64,000 bases of DNA from WLXB01 sp040221475 (lineage in GTDB: Bacteria > Pseudomonadota > Alphaproteobacteria > Rhodospirillales > Rhodospirillaceae). Shown piece by piece: positions 30,208 through 38,151 of the stretch. The position numbers were made by a program, and so were the translations under genes. Positions within the stretch are counted from its first letter, which is position 1. Each line of letters begins with the position of its first letter. The stretch covers positions 682,001 through 746,000 of the forward strand of contig JAVKEJ010000053.1 in assembly GCA_040221475.1 (NCBI GenBank), in the 5' to 3' direction. The notes below the pieces were generated by a model. It saw nothing but the letters and a program-made list of their open reading frames with translations. It was not told where the DNA came from and did no database searches.

Positions 30208-30288
30208 ACCGGCACCCCGGAAGAGATCGCCAAAATCAAAGCGCGTTATACGGGCCAGTATTTGAAAGCCTATTTGGTGAAGGCGTAA
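30208..30288 (+). repeat. Second copy of the uvrA 3' end (81 bp)
   Basis: Matches uvrA 29443-29523 over 81 bases with four differences, including the stop codon position. Read in the uvrA frame it gives TGTPEEIAKIKARYTGQYLK then AYLVKA and stop. It has no start codon or upstream uvrA sequence, so it is a tail fragment, joined directly behind higA. Confidence 0.95.
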
Positions 30289-30342
30289 CAGTTTGCGGAA
30301 GACTTAACAGACGAACGCGCCAAGCCATCTCCCCCCCCTGTC

Positions 30343-30365
30343 ATTCGCCGGCTTGACCGGCGAAT
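30343..30365. repeat. REP-like palindrome
   Basis: ATTCGCCGG-cttga-CCGGCGAAT, a 9-bp perfect stem with a 5-base loop, framed by gtc and cca. It resembles the short palindromic repeats scattered in many alphaproteobacterial genomes between genes. A second small hairpin, GTCAC-tttttt-GTGAC, follows at 30377-30392. Confidence 0.65.
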
Positions 30366-30439
30366 CCATAATCTCTGTCACTTTTTTGTGACGTGAGTGA
30401 TCCGAACGATAAAAAAGCAAACCCTCAACACCAAAAATA

Positions 30440-30469
30440 TTGACATTTGTACATACATTTATACATACT
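30440..30469 (+). promoter_or_regulatory. Promoter and possible operator of brnTA
   Basis: A perfect -35 TTGACA (30440-30445) and CATACT as -10 (30464-30469) are 18 bp apart, 20 bases before the brnT ATG. TACATAC occurs twice at 12-bp spacing (30450 and 30462) across the promoter, a layout suited to a ribbon-helix-helix antitoxin. Confidence 0.5.
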
Positions 30470-30489
30470 AAGTGTGTGAGAACTGGAAC

Positions 30490-30840
30490 ATGACCAGCAC
30501 AGTCACCGGCTTTGAGTGGGACGATGCCAACCGCGAAAAATGCCGCAAACACGGCCTAACGCGAGAAGAGATAGAAAGCGTGTTTCAAGAAACGGTCATG
30601 GTTCTGCCGGACCCGGATCATTCGATTGGCGAGCAGCGGTTCCGCGCGATTGGTCGAACAAACATTGGTCAACCAAACACTGTGCTAACAGACAGTCGGC
30701 CAGCAAAGGCAAATCGATATGTCTTCGTTGTGTTCACTTTAAGAATACGGAGCGGGCAAACTTACATCCGTCCCATCTCCGCCCGTTATATGCACCGGAA
30801 AGAAATTGACCGTTATGAAAAAGAAAATTCCAACCTTTAA
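30490..30840 (+). CDS. brnT: BrnT family toxin
   Basis: 116 aa from ATG 30490. BrnT is a RelE-fold ribonuclease toxin. The family opening FEWDDANREKCRKHGLT, the central DPDHSIGEQRFRAIGRT and the closing RYMHRKEIDRYEKE are all present. It overlaps brnA by 26 bp, the usual arrangement. A GTG six codons upstream (30472) is possible but lies close to the promoter. The segment GQPNTVLTDSRPAKANR between the two conserved strands is longer than in most BrnT proteins I know. Confidence 0.9.
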   Translation: MTSTVTGFEWDDANREKCRKHGLTREEIESVFQETVMVLPDPDHSIGEQRFRAIGRTNIGQPNTVLTDSRPAKANRYVFVVFTLRIRSGQTYIRPISARYMHRKEIDRYEKENSNL

Positions 30841-31069
30841 GACCGATAAGGACGCAGAAGACTTCGTCGATAAAGCCGATCTGTCAGAGTACGATCTGTC
30901 CGGCGCGACGCCCATGCGTTTCGAGTTTGAAACCAAGGCCGCACGCGTCAACATGCGGCTGCCGGACTCTCTCCTCAAGGCGGTCAAAGCAAAAGCCGCC
31001 GCGCGCGGCATCCCCTATCAACGCCTGATCCGCGAAGTGCTGGAAAAAGCGGTGTCGCCAAATCCGTGA
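30815..31069 (+). CDS. brnA: BrnA family antitoxin
   Basis: 84 aa from ATG 30815. The C-terminal half (RVNMRLPDSLLKAVKAKAAARGIPYQRLIREVLEKA, in two short blocks) is a ribbon-helix-helix domain of the BrnA/DUF4415 antitoxin group. The N-terminal half binds the toxin. The start lies inside brnT, implying coupled translation. It should repress the operon through the TACATAC repeats. Confidence 0.85.
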   Translation: MKKKIPTFKTDKDAEDFVDKADLSEYDLSGATPMRFEFETKAARVNMRLPDSLLKAVKAKAAARGIPYQRLIREVLEKAVSPNP

Positions 31070-31106
31070 GGCGTGACGGATGCGAACGAAAAAAAGCAAG
31101 CGCCCC

Positions 31107-31187
31107 ACCGGCACCCCGGAAGAGATCGCAAAAATCAAAGCGCGTTATACGGGCCAGTATTTGAAGGGCGTGTTGGGAAAGAAGTAG
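31107..31187 (+). repeat. Third copy of the uvrA 3' end (81 bp)
   Basis: Aligns with 30208-30288 and with uvrA 29443-29523. The first 58 bases differ from the second copy at one position, whereas the last part is diverged (reads LKGVLGKK then stop). It lies 37 bp behind brnA and directly before the Hachiman genes. It has no start codon. Confidence 0.92.
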
Positions 31188-31203
31188 TCAGCTTGTATTA
31201 GGT

Positions 31204-33297
31204 TCAGGACTCCGCCAACGTGAAATTTAGTATTTCTATATCCGCTTCTGACAATTCTTTCTGCGAGACCATTAGTCTACGCACATCACTGACGGCAACA
31301 TCAATGTCAAAGTTATCAATATATCCGCAAATTTTTTGTATCAGCGGTGCAGGCACGCCAACTTCTTCTAGAGCTTTCGTGTGACCTGGTAGTCCCCATG
31401 ATGTTAGATCAGCTAAAAATTTACCGTAGTCACAATGGCAGTCTTCATATGGCAACGAATTAATCATATCTTGAAGCATTTGAAGAGGTTCAACAAAGGA
31501 GTACTCGGCACCTCTAAGAAAATTGAAGGCCAAGTCAATGCTCTCGTCAACATCGTCGCCGGTTGCCACATCCATTAAGAAATATTTCAACGTCGAGTTC
31601 TTTCTTAGTTTGTTTGCAAAATGTGCAAACTGTCTCGCTGATCTAACCCCATGTTTTTCGAATTCGACTCTCCCCCATACAACTTCCATACTTGCTAGCG
31701 ATTTTGGATAATCACCATAGCCAGTCCATAGCAAACTGGTATTGCCAGACCCAATATACTCTCCTAGCTCCAAATATAATTTTTCAATCTCTGCTAAGCC
31801 GAATTTTGCGTAACGCTCCAGGATGATAGAAGGCACTTCCATAAAATTAAGTAATTCAGATTTGCGCGCTAAATTTCTCTCTGATAACACATCATTTGGC
31901 AGTTGAAGTATCGCTTGATCTGAAAGCTCGTCCGTGCCCTTTAATAACGGAATATCTAGTGCGTCATACCTAGGGTCAGGCGCATCATCAAATACGAAAA
32001 TCCTGCCAACAAAGTGTTGGAACATCCGGCCTGCTCGGCCCTTAATGTTATCAAATGTAAAGCGGTCTAGCTTCCTAATGCTTATGTATTTGTCGTAAAT
32101 AAGCACATTCTCGGCAACCGTATTCACACCTTCAATAAGCGACGATGTGCACAGAAGTATTTTGATCACACCTTTATTAAATAACTGCACCATTAAGTGG
32201 CCTACAGCTCTTGGAATCCGACCGTGGTGAATTCCAATTCCACGCTCCAATGAGTCTGCTAGATACCAGTTATCGTGATAATTATTTCGAAGCCAAACTG
32301 CAATCGTCTTCAAAAGTTTACTAGAACTAGAAAAATCCCTGTCAGCGAGTTGCCTAGACACAACACGAGCAGATTTTGGTGAGCGACAATAGACCAGTGA
32401 TGACTCACCCTTGCGCTCTTTAAGTACTCTGGCCAAAGTATCTGGATCTGCTCCCTTTGGCTCAACGTGAATAATATCAGCGGCAACAGGTGAATAGTCA
32501 GTTTTTATAAATTCGAAGTCTGTTCGATTTTCGCTATCAACAGGGTTTTTTTCTATCGAGGGCCCGAGGAGATACACCTGTTTCGCGACGTCAATGTATT
32601 TCGCGAGCAATACGTTCAATGATTTGGCTCGAGTATCACCGGAAGTCAGGTCTAGCTTATAGAATTCATCTATTACAAATAGGTCAGGTGCTGGAATATC
32701 GGGCCTTTCAAGTATTCTCTCTTGCGTGCCAACAATGATCGTCGGCCCTGTTCGTAATTCTTGGAAATTCTGTGTGATTATTTGATAGTTTGGGAATCTT
32801 GTTGCTAGGGTCCTCCTTCTTTCCTCTAACAAAGCTATTGTAGGAACTACAATGACTACAATCGAAGGCGCTTTGGCCGCAATTAGAGCATCCACCAGCA
32901 TAGTTTTTCCAAAGCTAGTAGGTGCCGAAAGAACGATGTTCTGCCCCCTCTGTAATTTTGAAAAGACTGATCGCTGCATCGAATGAAAAGTTAGTTCGGC
33001 AAGCCCGGGCACTTGATGTACTTCTCTAGCGATCTCATCTCTTACTGAACTAAATGAAGAAACATAAGGGAATAAACCTGCCTCACGAACCATAGCATCA
33101 ACAATTAGTCTGGCACCCGGCAACACCTGCTCAAACTCTTCTGTTCGATTAAGAATTCTAACAACGATTTCTGCATCTTCCGATTTTCTGTGATCGTTGT
33201 TCATACAAAAGCGTGATGCCTTGTCCAGAAGACCTATGATGCCGTCTACCGTAGTCTCTGTATCTTGAATCGCTGAAATCATCTCTGAAGTATTCAT
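31204..33297 (-). CDS. hamB: Hachiman anti-phage defence helicase HamB
   Basis: 697-aa superfamily 2 helicase. Motif I APTSFGKT is at 125-132, motif II is the unusual DEFY at 210-213, motif V is TSSLIEG near 384-390 and motif VI is GRAGRM at 420-425. HamB uses ATP to load onto DNA and acts with the HamA nuclease in anti-phage defence. The ATG overlaps the hamA stop by 4 bases (ATGA), so both are translated together. The gene is markedly more AT-rich than its surroundings, a sign of recent transfer. Confidence 0.88.
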   Translation of the reverse strand: MNTSEMISAIQDTETTVDGIIGLLDKASRFCMNNDHRKSEDAEIVVRILNRTEEFEQVLPGARLIVDAMVREAGLFPYVSSFSSVRDEIAREVHQVPGLAELTFHSMQRSVFSKLQRGQNIVLSAPTSFGKTMLVDALIAAKAPSIVVIVVPTIALLEERRRTLATRFPNYQIITQNFQELRTGPTIIVGTQERILERPDIPAPDLFVIDEFYKLDLTSGDTRAKSLNVLLAKYIDVAKQVYLLGPSIEKNPVDSENRTDFEFIKTDYSPVAADIIHVEPKGADPDTLARVLKERKGESSLVYCRSPKSARVVSRQLADRDFSSSSKLLKTIAVWLRNNYHDNWYLADSLERGIGIHHGRIPRAVGHLMVQLFNKGVIKILLCTSSLIEGVNTVAENVLIYDKYISIRKLDRFTFDNIKGRAGRMFQHFVGRIFVFDDAPDPRYDALDIPLLKGTDELSDQAILQLPNDVLSERNLARKSELLNFMEVPSIILERYAKFGLAEIEKLYLELGEYIGSGNTSLLWTGYGDYPKSLASMEVVWGRVEFEKHGVRSARQFAHFANKLRKNSTLKYFLMDVATGDDVDESIDLAFNFLRGAEYSFVEPLQMLQDMINSLPYEDCHCDYGKFLADLTSWGLPGHTKALEEVGVPAPLIQKICGYIDNFDIDVAVSDVRRLMVSQKELSEADIEILNFTLAES

Positions 33298-34151
33298 TGA
33301 AACACCCTTAACTTCTTCACGAACTCGGCTTCTAAAGTTTCTTTGGAGACAAGGGGAACATAGATCGCCACTACCCTGACCTCTCTTGCAATAGCTGACT
33401 TCCCAAGCCTTTTTGAGATGTAATCAAATTCCTTAATGACAAGTTCGTTGTACTTCTCATTGTCTCCATCATAATCGCTTGCCGCGACACTTTCGGATGC
33501 AATTAGAACTGGAACTACAATGCGGCTAATTAATTCGTCGAGCGTGTTTCCATCTTCGAAAAGCCACTGCAACAAATCATAACCAGGAGATGATGGTTCA
33601 ATTTTAGGGCCAATTAGTATCTTAGTTTCCTCAAGAAACCCCTCTTCAAGGTGGCCTTTGAGACTTGCTAGCGCTTTCTTGACCGCATCTTGTGTATCTT
33701 CATAAAATTTGGCTTCGCCAAGCCAAAGTTCAACTTCGTTTGATTCTTCAGAGTAGGTTACCAGGGCAGAATCAAATCCCGTCACTTGGTCATTTGAACG
33801 CATCTTGTAGAATAGCCGAGCCACAAATGTACGCGCGTCATATTCGGTTACTGCAAGTATATGCAGAAGCAGTTCTCCAATTTCTCCACGCCCTTTTGAA
33901 GCACTCTCTTTGAATACACGATAAGCTGCTTGTTTAATTAGGTCTCCTGGGTTTTCTAAACCAATATCTTCAATCTCGTTTGATCGGAGCGCAAAGTGGG
34001 GAAGCCAATTAATTAGATGCTCCGAAAGTTTTTTGACCCTCCAGTTTCCCAGTTCAAACCCGGCACAGGCAGTTATTCCTTCTACATCACCATTATCTTG
34101 TCGATGCAGCACAGTTAAAAATTTACGAGGAGTTTTTAGTATCAAGTCCAC
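33294..34151 (-). CDS. hamA: Hachiman anti-phage defence nuclease HamA (DUF1837)
   Basis: 285 aa. The DUF1837/HamA domain has a PD-(D/E)xK-like active site: RGEIGELLLH (about 88-97), GFDSALV with D127 and LWLGEAKFY with E146 and K148. HamA is the nuclease effector of Hachiman; HamB restrains and activates it. The listed start is GTG 34151; a TTG two codons in has a better-placed GAGG. The promoter probably lies in the AT-rich 34160-34240, which contains the short palindrome TACTT-t-AAGTA. Confidence 0.85.
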   Translation of the reverse strand: MDLILKTPRKFLTVLHRQDNGDVEGITACAGFELGNWRVKKLSEHLINWLPHFALRSNEIEDIGLENPGDLIKQAAYRVFKESASKGRGEIGELLLHILAVTEYDARTFVARLFYKMRSNDQVTGFDSALVTYSEESNEVELWLGEAKFYEDTQDAVKKALASLKGHLEEGFLEETKILIGPKIEPSSPGYDLLQWLFEDGNTLDELISRIVVPVLIASESVAASDYDGDNEKYNELVIKEFDYISKRLGKSAIAREVRVVAIYVPLVSKETLEAEFVKKLRVFQ

Positions 34152-34342
34152 CTCACTTTAAACACTTAAGACGACACATTTTTTATACTATCTACTTTAA
34201 GTATTTTTTACTCAACCTGGAATATATCATTACCAGTAACTAATCGCAGGTCACTTGTGGTGGCACGTACCTGCCCCAGAACAAAGGGAACTCCCCCATA
34301 CCCCTCGCAAACTTTTCTCTCAGTCTTGCGGCGAAGGCTATA

Positions 34343-35023
34343 CTACAACTCCACCTCCACCTTATGCGTCTCTGCCGCCGCGGCCCATTCCGCGTCGTCT
34401 GCGGCGGTGTCTTCATAGTATTTAAAAAACGCAATCACATGGCCGTCAGGGTCGACCACGCCAAGTTCCATATAACGTAGGCGCGGCGTTATGACCTCGC
34501 CCTCATCCCCTGCTTTTTTCGTGGCCTCTTTCTGCGCCAAGATCGGTCCAATCACTTCACTGCCGTAGGCTGTGGCCCGGTCTGCAATGCCGAGAATGTC
34601 GCTGGCTTCAAACAGCACGGTGGTCACGCGCGGAGTCTGCGGCACCTCAAAGGGCGTGTCCACTTCGCGCAGGGCAATGCCACGCGTCTCGTTCGAGGTG
34701 TTGAATTGCGCAAGCCGCCGCCGCGTGCCCTCGGCCGTGTTGAACAACTTGTTGCCCATGGTGGTCTGGTCCAGGCTATACACTTGGTCCACCGCATACA
34801 CTTCCAGGCCGATCACGTTTTCATAAAAATCGATGGAGCGTTTGAGGTCACTCACAAACACCAGCGCACGTTTGATGCGCAAGGTGGTGCCTTTGAGTTT
34901 ACCTTCCGCCGGATTTTGATTGCGCGTGCCCTCGGGCAGCGGCGGGGCCTTGGTGTATTTATGGGCGTAGTTGGGGTCGTGCATGAGATCATGCTTGGAC
35001 TCCTGTTTCGGATCATCCGTCAT
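34343..35023 (-). CDS. VOC family (glyoxalase/dioxygenase superfamily) protein
   Basis: About 226 aa from ATG 35023 (GAGAG upstream). A vicinal-oxygen-chelate fold is visible: RALVFVSDLKRSIDFYENVIGLEVY opens the first module and the end carries LRYMELGVVDPDGHVIAFFKYYED. Most VOC proteins bind a metal through His/Glu pairs; the Glu of YMELGVVDPDG is present. The substrate is unknown. It lies alone, downstream of the Hachiman island and divergent from the lectin-like gene. Confidence 0.82.
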   Translation of the reverse strand: MTDDPKQESKHDLMHDPNYAHKYTKAPPLPEGTRNQNPAEGKLKGTTLRIKRALVFVSDLKRSIDFYENVIGLEVYAVDQVYSLDQTTMGNKLFNTAEGTRRRLAQFNTSNETRGIALREVDTPFEVPQTPRVTTVLFEASDILGIADRATAYGSEVIGPILAQKEATKKAGDEGEVITPRLRYMELGVVDPDGHVIAFFKYYEDTAADDAEWAAAAETHKVEVEL

Positions 35024-35213
35024 GTCTGCTCTCTCTTCATTCAATCCGCTTGGCACAACTCTACGCGCATTGGTGGGCGACCAAAAGCCTAGACCGTTTA
35101 CGTACACGCGCCTAACCTTCAGATTGTTTTTTCCTGCGTGACCCGCACGTAAAAATATGGCCTCATGGCTTCAGATGAACCTCAGTTTGCCCACTGAACG
35201 GAGAACAGCCCCC

Positions 35214-35972
35214 ATGAAAACAATCCCCATGAAAACCACTTTTTCCACACCCCTCGTCGCGCTCCTTGTTCTGACAACCTCTGCTGTCGCCCTGGCGCAA
35301 GAGCTTCCCGCGCCCACCGGCGTGCCGGAGATTCCGCCGCGTCCCGATAAAGGCGAAATGAGTTTCTTCATCACCAGCGTCGGGCTGGGCGATGGCGCCA
35401 ACTTAGGGGGCCTAGCGGGGGCCGATGCCCATTGTCAAAGTCTGGCAGAAGCCTCGGGCGCGGACGGTGCCGCCGGCAAAACCTGGCGCGCCTATCTCAG
35501 CACGCAAACCTATACAGACGCCCCCGGCATTAATGCCCGCGACCGCATCGGCACCGGGCCGTGGTACAACTTTAAAGGCGTGCGTATTGCCAAAGGCTTG
35601 AGCGATCTGCATGGCGATACGCTCGACGAAGCCCGCCACGGCAACATCCTCAACATCAACACCGCGCTCACCGAAACCGGCGAGCGTGTTCCCGGTGAAG
35701 TGAAAATCGTCGGGCAAGAGGGTCGCAATCAGCATGACATCATCACCGGCACGCGCATCGATGGCACCGCCTTTACCGATACGCTCGATCGCACCTGCCG
35801 CAACTACACCAGCAACAGCCCGGACGGCAGCGTCAACGTTGGTCACCACGATCGCCTGACCACCTTCACCAGCATGTCGTGGAACGATGCCCACGCCAGT
35901 GTGGGGTGCAGCCAGGAGAACCTGGTTGCCACCGGCGGCGCGGGTCAGTTCTATTGCTTCGCCGTTGATTAA
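35214..35972 (+). CDS. Secreted lectin-like protein
   Basis: About 252 aa from ATG 35214 (CGGAG upstream; a second ATG at 35229). A signal peptide ends near ALAQ. The mature part resembles C-type-lectin-like proteins seen in other proteobacteria: GADAHCQSLAEASG, KTWRAYLSTQ, ARDRIGTGPWYNFKGV, and a C-terminal NVGHHDRL and GCSQENLVATGGAGQFYCFA. Four cysteines (in AHCQ, RTCRN, VGCSQ, FYCFA) could form two disulphides. Function unknown. Confidence 0.75.
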   Translation: MKTIPMKTTFSTPLVALLVLTTSAVALAQELPAPTGVPEIPPRPDKGEMSFFITSVGLGDGANLGGLAGADAHCQSLAEASGADGAAGKTWRAYLSTQTYTDAPGINARDRIGTGPWYNFKGVRIAKGLSDLHGDTLDEARHGNILNINTALTETGERVPGEVKIVGQEGRNQHDIITGTRIDGTAFTDTLDRTCRNYTSNSPDGSVNVGHHDRLTTFTSMSWNDAHASVGCSQENLVATGGAGQFYCFAVD

Positions 35973-36032
35973 AACGCCTGATTAAACCGTCATCTTTTTG
36001 AGACGACCCTTCATCAAAGGTATCCCATCGCC

Positions 36033-36785
36033 ATGACACTTCTCCGCACGTTCTTCGCCATCGCGCTTTTCGCGGCCACGCCCATGCTCTCCGCGTCGCC
36101 CACCCTGGCCGCCAATACGGGCGTGCTGGTGATCGGTGGTACTGGGCAGTTGGGCTCCTACCACGTCAATCAGTTGTCCGCTGCGGGCGAGCGGATCATC
36201 GTGCTGGCGCGACCCTCCTCGACCTTCGAGCGCCTTGAGGGCAGCACCTACGAAGTGGTGATTGCCGATCTGATGGACGCCGACGCGGTGAAGGCCGCCA
36301 TTATGGACGCCAAGCCCGCTGTGATCATCGATGTCTCTAATGTGCCTGGCATTCGCATGGAGGACGGTGACAGCTTCTACTGGCGCTCCATGCGCACCCT
36401 GGTCGCGGCGGCTCAGGAGGCCGGTGTCACGCAAATCATCCGCCACAGCGCGCGCGGGGCCAGGCAGATGCTGACCCAGCCCGCCGCCATGTTTAAGGAT
36501 CAACCACAGATCATCAATTATCTGCGCGATGTGGCGCGGGCCGAAATTGCGTTGGAAACCGCCAGCGCAAACTCTGATTTGGAATACACCATCATTCTCA
36601 ACAGCAACCTGCCGCCCGAGCCAGCCACCCCCACCGGCAATGGCGCGTTGGTGGACGACCTGACGGTGGATCTTGGCATCACGCGCTCTGATTTGGCGCG
36701 CATCACCAATCCGTGCATTCTCAACCCGTCCTGTTATGGCAAAACACTGAATGCCGTCGACGAGACCCTTGCGGAACGTCAATAA
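36033..36785 (+). CDS. NmrA-like NAD(P)-binding protein with a signal peptide
   Basis: 250 aa. A clear signal peptide (MTLLRTFFAIALFAATPMLS, cleavage near LAA) precedes a Rossmann fold with VLVIGGTGQLGSY (about residues 31-43) and VIVLARPSS-like dinucleotide contacts. The short-chain reductase catalytic YxxxK is not evident, which fits atypical NmrA-type members. Export of such a protein is unusual, as the periplasm lacks free NAD(P). It may bind another ligand. Confidence 0.75.
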   Translation: MTLLRTFFAIALFAATPMLSASPTLAANTGVLVIGGTGQLGSYHVNQLSAAGERIIVLARPSSTFERLEGSTYEVVIADLMDADAVKAAIMDAKPAVIIDVSNVPGIRMEDGDSFYWRSMRTLVAAAQEAGVTQIIRHSARGARQMLTQPAAMFKDQPQIINYLRDVARAEIALETASANSDLEYTIILNSNLPPEPATPTGNGALVDDLTVDLGITRSDLARITNPCILNPSCYGKTLNAVDETLAERQ

Positions 36786-36877
36786 AGAACCACGAGACGC
36801 TTGCGACGCGTCCGTAATAGAAGCGGAAACGCTGCCGTCGGCCGCGTGTAAATCTGGCGACTGAGGGCGTTTGCGCC

Positions 36878-37519
36878 TTATGGCTTTCGCACACCTGACT
36901 CCCGCCCTGCGTACTGCACAAAGGCTGAAAGTTTGGCCAGCAACGGTGCGCGCCGTGCTTCGCTGAGATGTTCGCGCACCGCGTTCAGCAATCGGGGCAC
37001 AAACATAAACAGCACGATGGTCACCAGCGTCAGGCCCATCACCGTCGCCCGCCCAATCGTCATATCGCCTTGCGCCAGGGTGATCACCCCGGCGATGCCA
37101 TCCAGCAGCGCCATGCCCAGGCAGATCCATACATAGGTCAGGGAGAGCTGGACCCCGGCGCGGTTCCACACGAACTCGGCCACGGCGATCAGTTCGCCGG
37201 CCACCCGATGAAAGGAGCCCTGCATACCATCGAAACTTTCGGCCTCGCCGCCCCCCTCTGCTGGGATGGCGTTATCGTCTTGGCTCGCGTTCGCATGCCG
37301 TGCGGGCAAGCGGGGCACAAAAAATGTGCGGCCATCTTTGCTGCTGCCCGGTCCAAACAGCGCGTTAAACTGGGCTGTGTCGATATCTGCCGCGCGGAGG
37401 TCTTGGTCCTGGCCCGGTGCCCGGCCGCGCTCCAGCCGACCATCCGCATAGACCGTGTAGCCACGCGGACCAATAAAGGTCCCGGCAAGCCAGGACTGAA
37501 ACGCAAGAAATAGGCGCAT
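36878..37519 (-). CDS. Hypothetical membrane protein
   Basis: About 213 aa from ATG 37519; a TTG at 37546 adds nine residues and neither has a clear ribosome site. The N-terminal half is soluble and polar. The C-terminal half has two strong transmembrane segments (LTYVWICLGMALLDGIAGVITL and VMGLTLVTIVLFMFVPRLL) and a basic end. I do not recognise a family. It is convergent with the NmrA-like gene. Confidence 0.6.
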   Translation of the reverse strand: MRLFLAFQSWLAGTFIGPRGYTVYADGRLERGRAPGQDQDLRAADIDTAQFNALFGPGSSKDGRTFFVPRLPARHANASQDDNAIPAEGGGEAESFDGMQGSFHRVAGELIAVAEFVWNRAGVQLSLTYVWICLGMALLDGIAGVITLAQGDMTIGRATVMGLTLVTIVLFMFVPRLLNAVREHLSEARRAPLLAKLSAFVQYAGRESGVRKP

Positions 37520-37754
37520 GAGCGGATCGACGTTCCCAGAATTCAAAAATTGGCTTTAAACACGGGCGGCCGTCACGACCACGCCGCGCCACAGCGCTTA
37601 AGCATTTGATCTATATAGGGGGTTCAGCGCGTAAGAAAATTACGGTTTTCTGCAATAATGTTGTGCATGGGCTCGTTTCACGTCCCCTTAACTCATTGAT
37701 TTTATTCAAAACAAGAGGGCGTGCATGGGCTCGTTCCGAGGGGAGCGCCCAAAT

Positions 37755-37779
37755 CAAAAAATCTCGAACTGGGGTCGAG
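37755..37779 (-). terminator. Probable terminator of the 77-aa gene
   Basis: On the minus strand CTCGA-ccccagt-TCGAG is followed by ATTTTTT, 17 bp after the stop of the 77-aa gene. The stem is short (5 bp), so efficiency is uncertain. Confidence 0.4.
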
Positions 37780-37795
37780 CCTAGAATGCCGCGAT

Positions 37796-38029
37796 TTAAT
37801 CCTGAACCACGTAAAAATAGTCGTCGTCTTCCCAGGCAATATTGCGGGCGGCTGGGGCATCATATGTGGGAATTTTTAGGGCTTGAGACGGCAGAGGTCG
37901 ATTCTCATTTGCCACCACAGACCGCATCACAATTGGAGGGCCATCTGCTTTTTTGGCTTTTTGTGCCTCGGCGGCTTTGGCCACCTCAGCCATCAGATCT
38001 GCGGCTGTCTTAGTGTCGGGCTGAAACAT
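37796..38029 (-). CDS. Small hypothetical protein (77 aa)
   Basis: 77-aa soluble protein. An N-terminal Ala/Lys helix (TAADLMAEVAKAAEAQKAKKAD) leads to a polar region and an acidic aromatic end (WEDDDYFYVVQD). AGG precedes the ATG by about 10 bases and a terminator-like hairpin follows. No family recognised, no signal peptide. The 249 bp to its left are noncoding apart from a 15-bp direct repeat (gtgcatgggctcgtt at 37663 and 37721). Confidence 0.5.
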   Translation of the reverse strand: MFQPDTKTAADLMAEVAKAAEAQKAKKADGPPIVMRSVVANENRPLPSQALKIPTYDAPAARNIAWEDDDYFYVVQD

Positions 38030-38151
38030 AACATGTTACCTCATCTCAACTCGTCCGATCTCAAGTCGAACGTTGAGGAGAACCTGACCCGTTTTCTCTG
38101 AATCAAACGTTAAAACAGCAGAATTATTAGGTTTCGAGACAGAACAAGTGT

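Noticed and set aside
34240..34434. 64-codon frame between hamA and the VOC gene
   Set aside because: Overlaps the VOC coding sequence in another frame and has no features of its own.
35982..37169. 395-codon minus-strand open frame
   Set aside because: It runs antisense to the NmrA-like gene and overlaps the membrane protein gene in another frame. Both sense genes have signal or membrane segments and make sense, this one does not.
37606..38013. 135-codon plus-strand frame opposite the 77-aa gene
   Set aside because: No ribosome site, unnatural composition, and its second half mirrors the better-supported 77-aa ORF.
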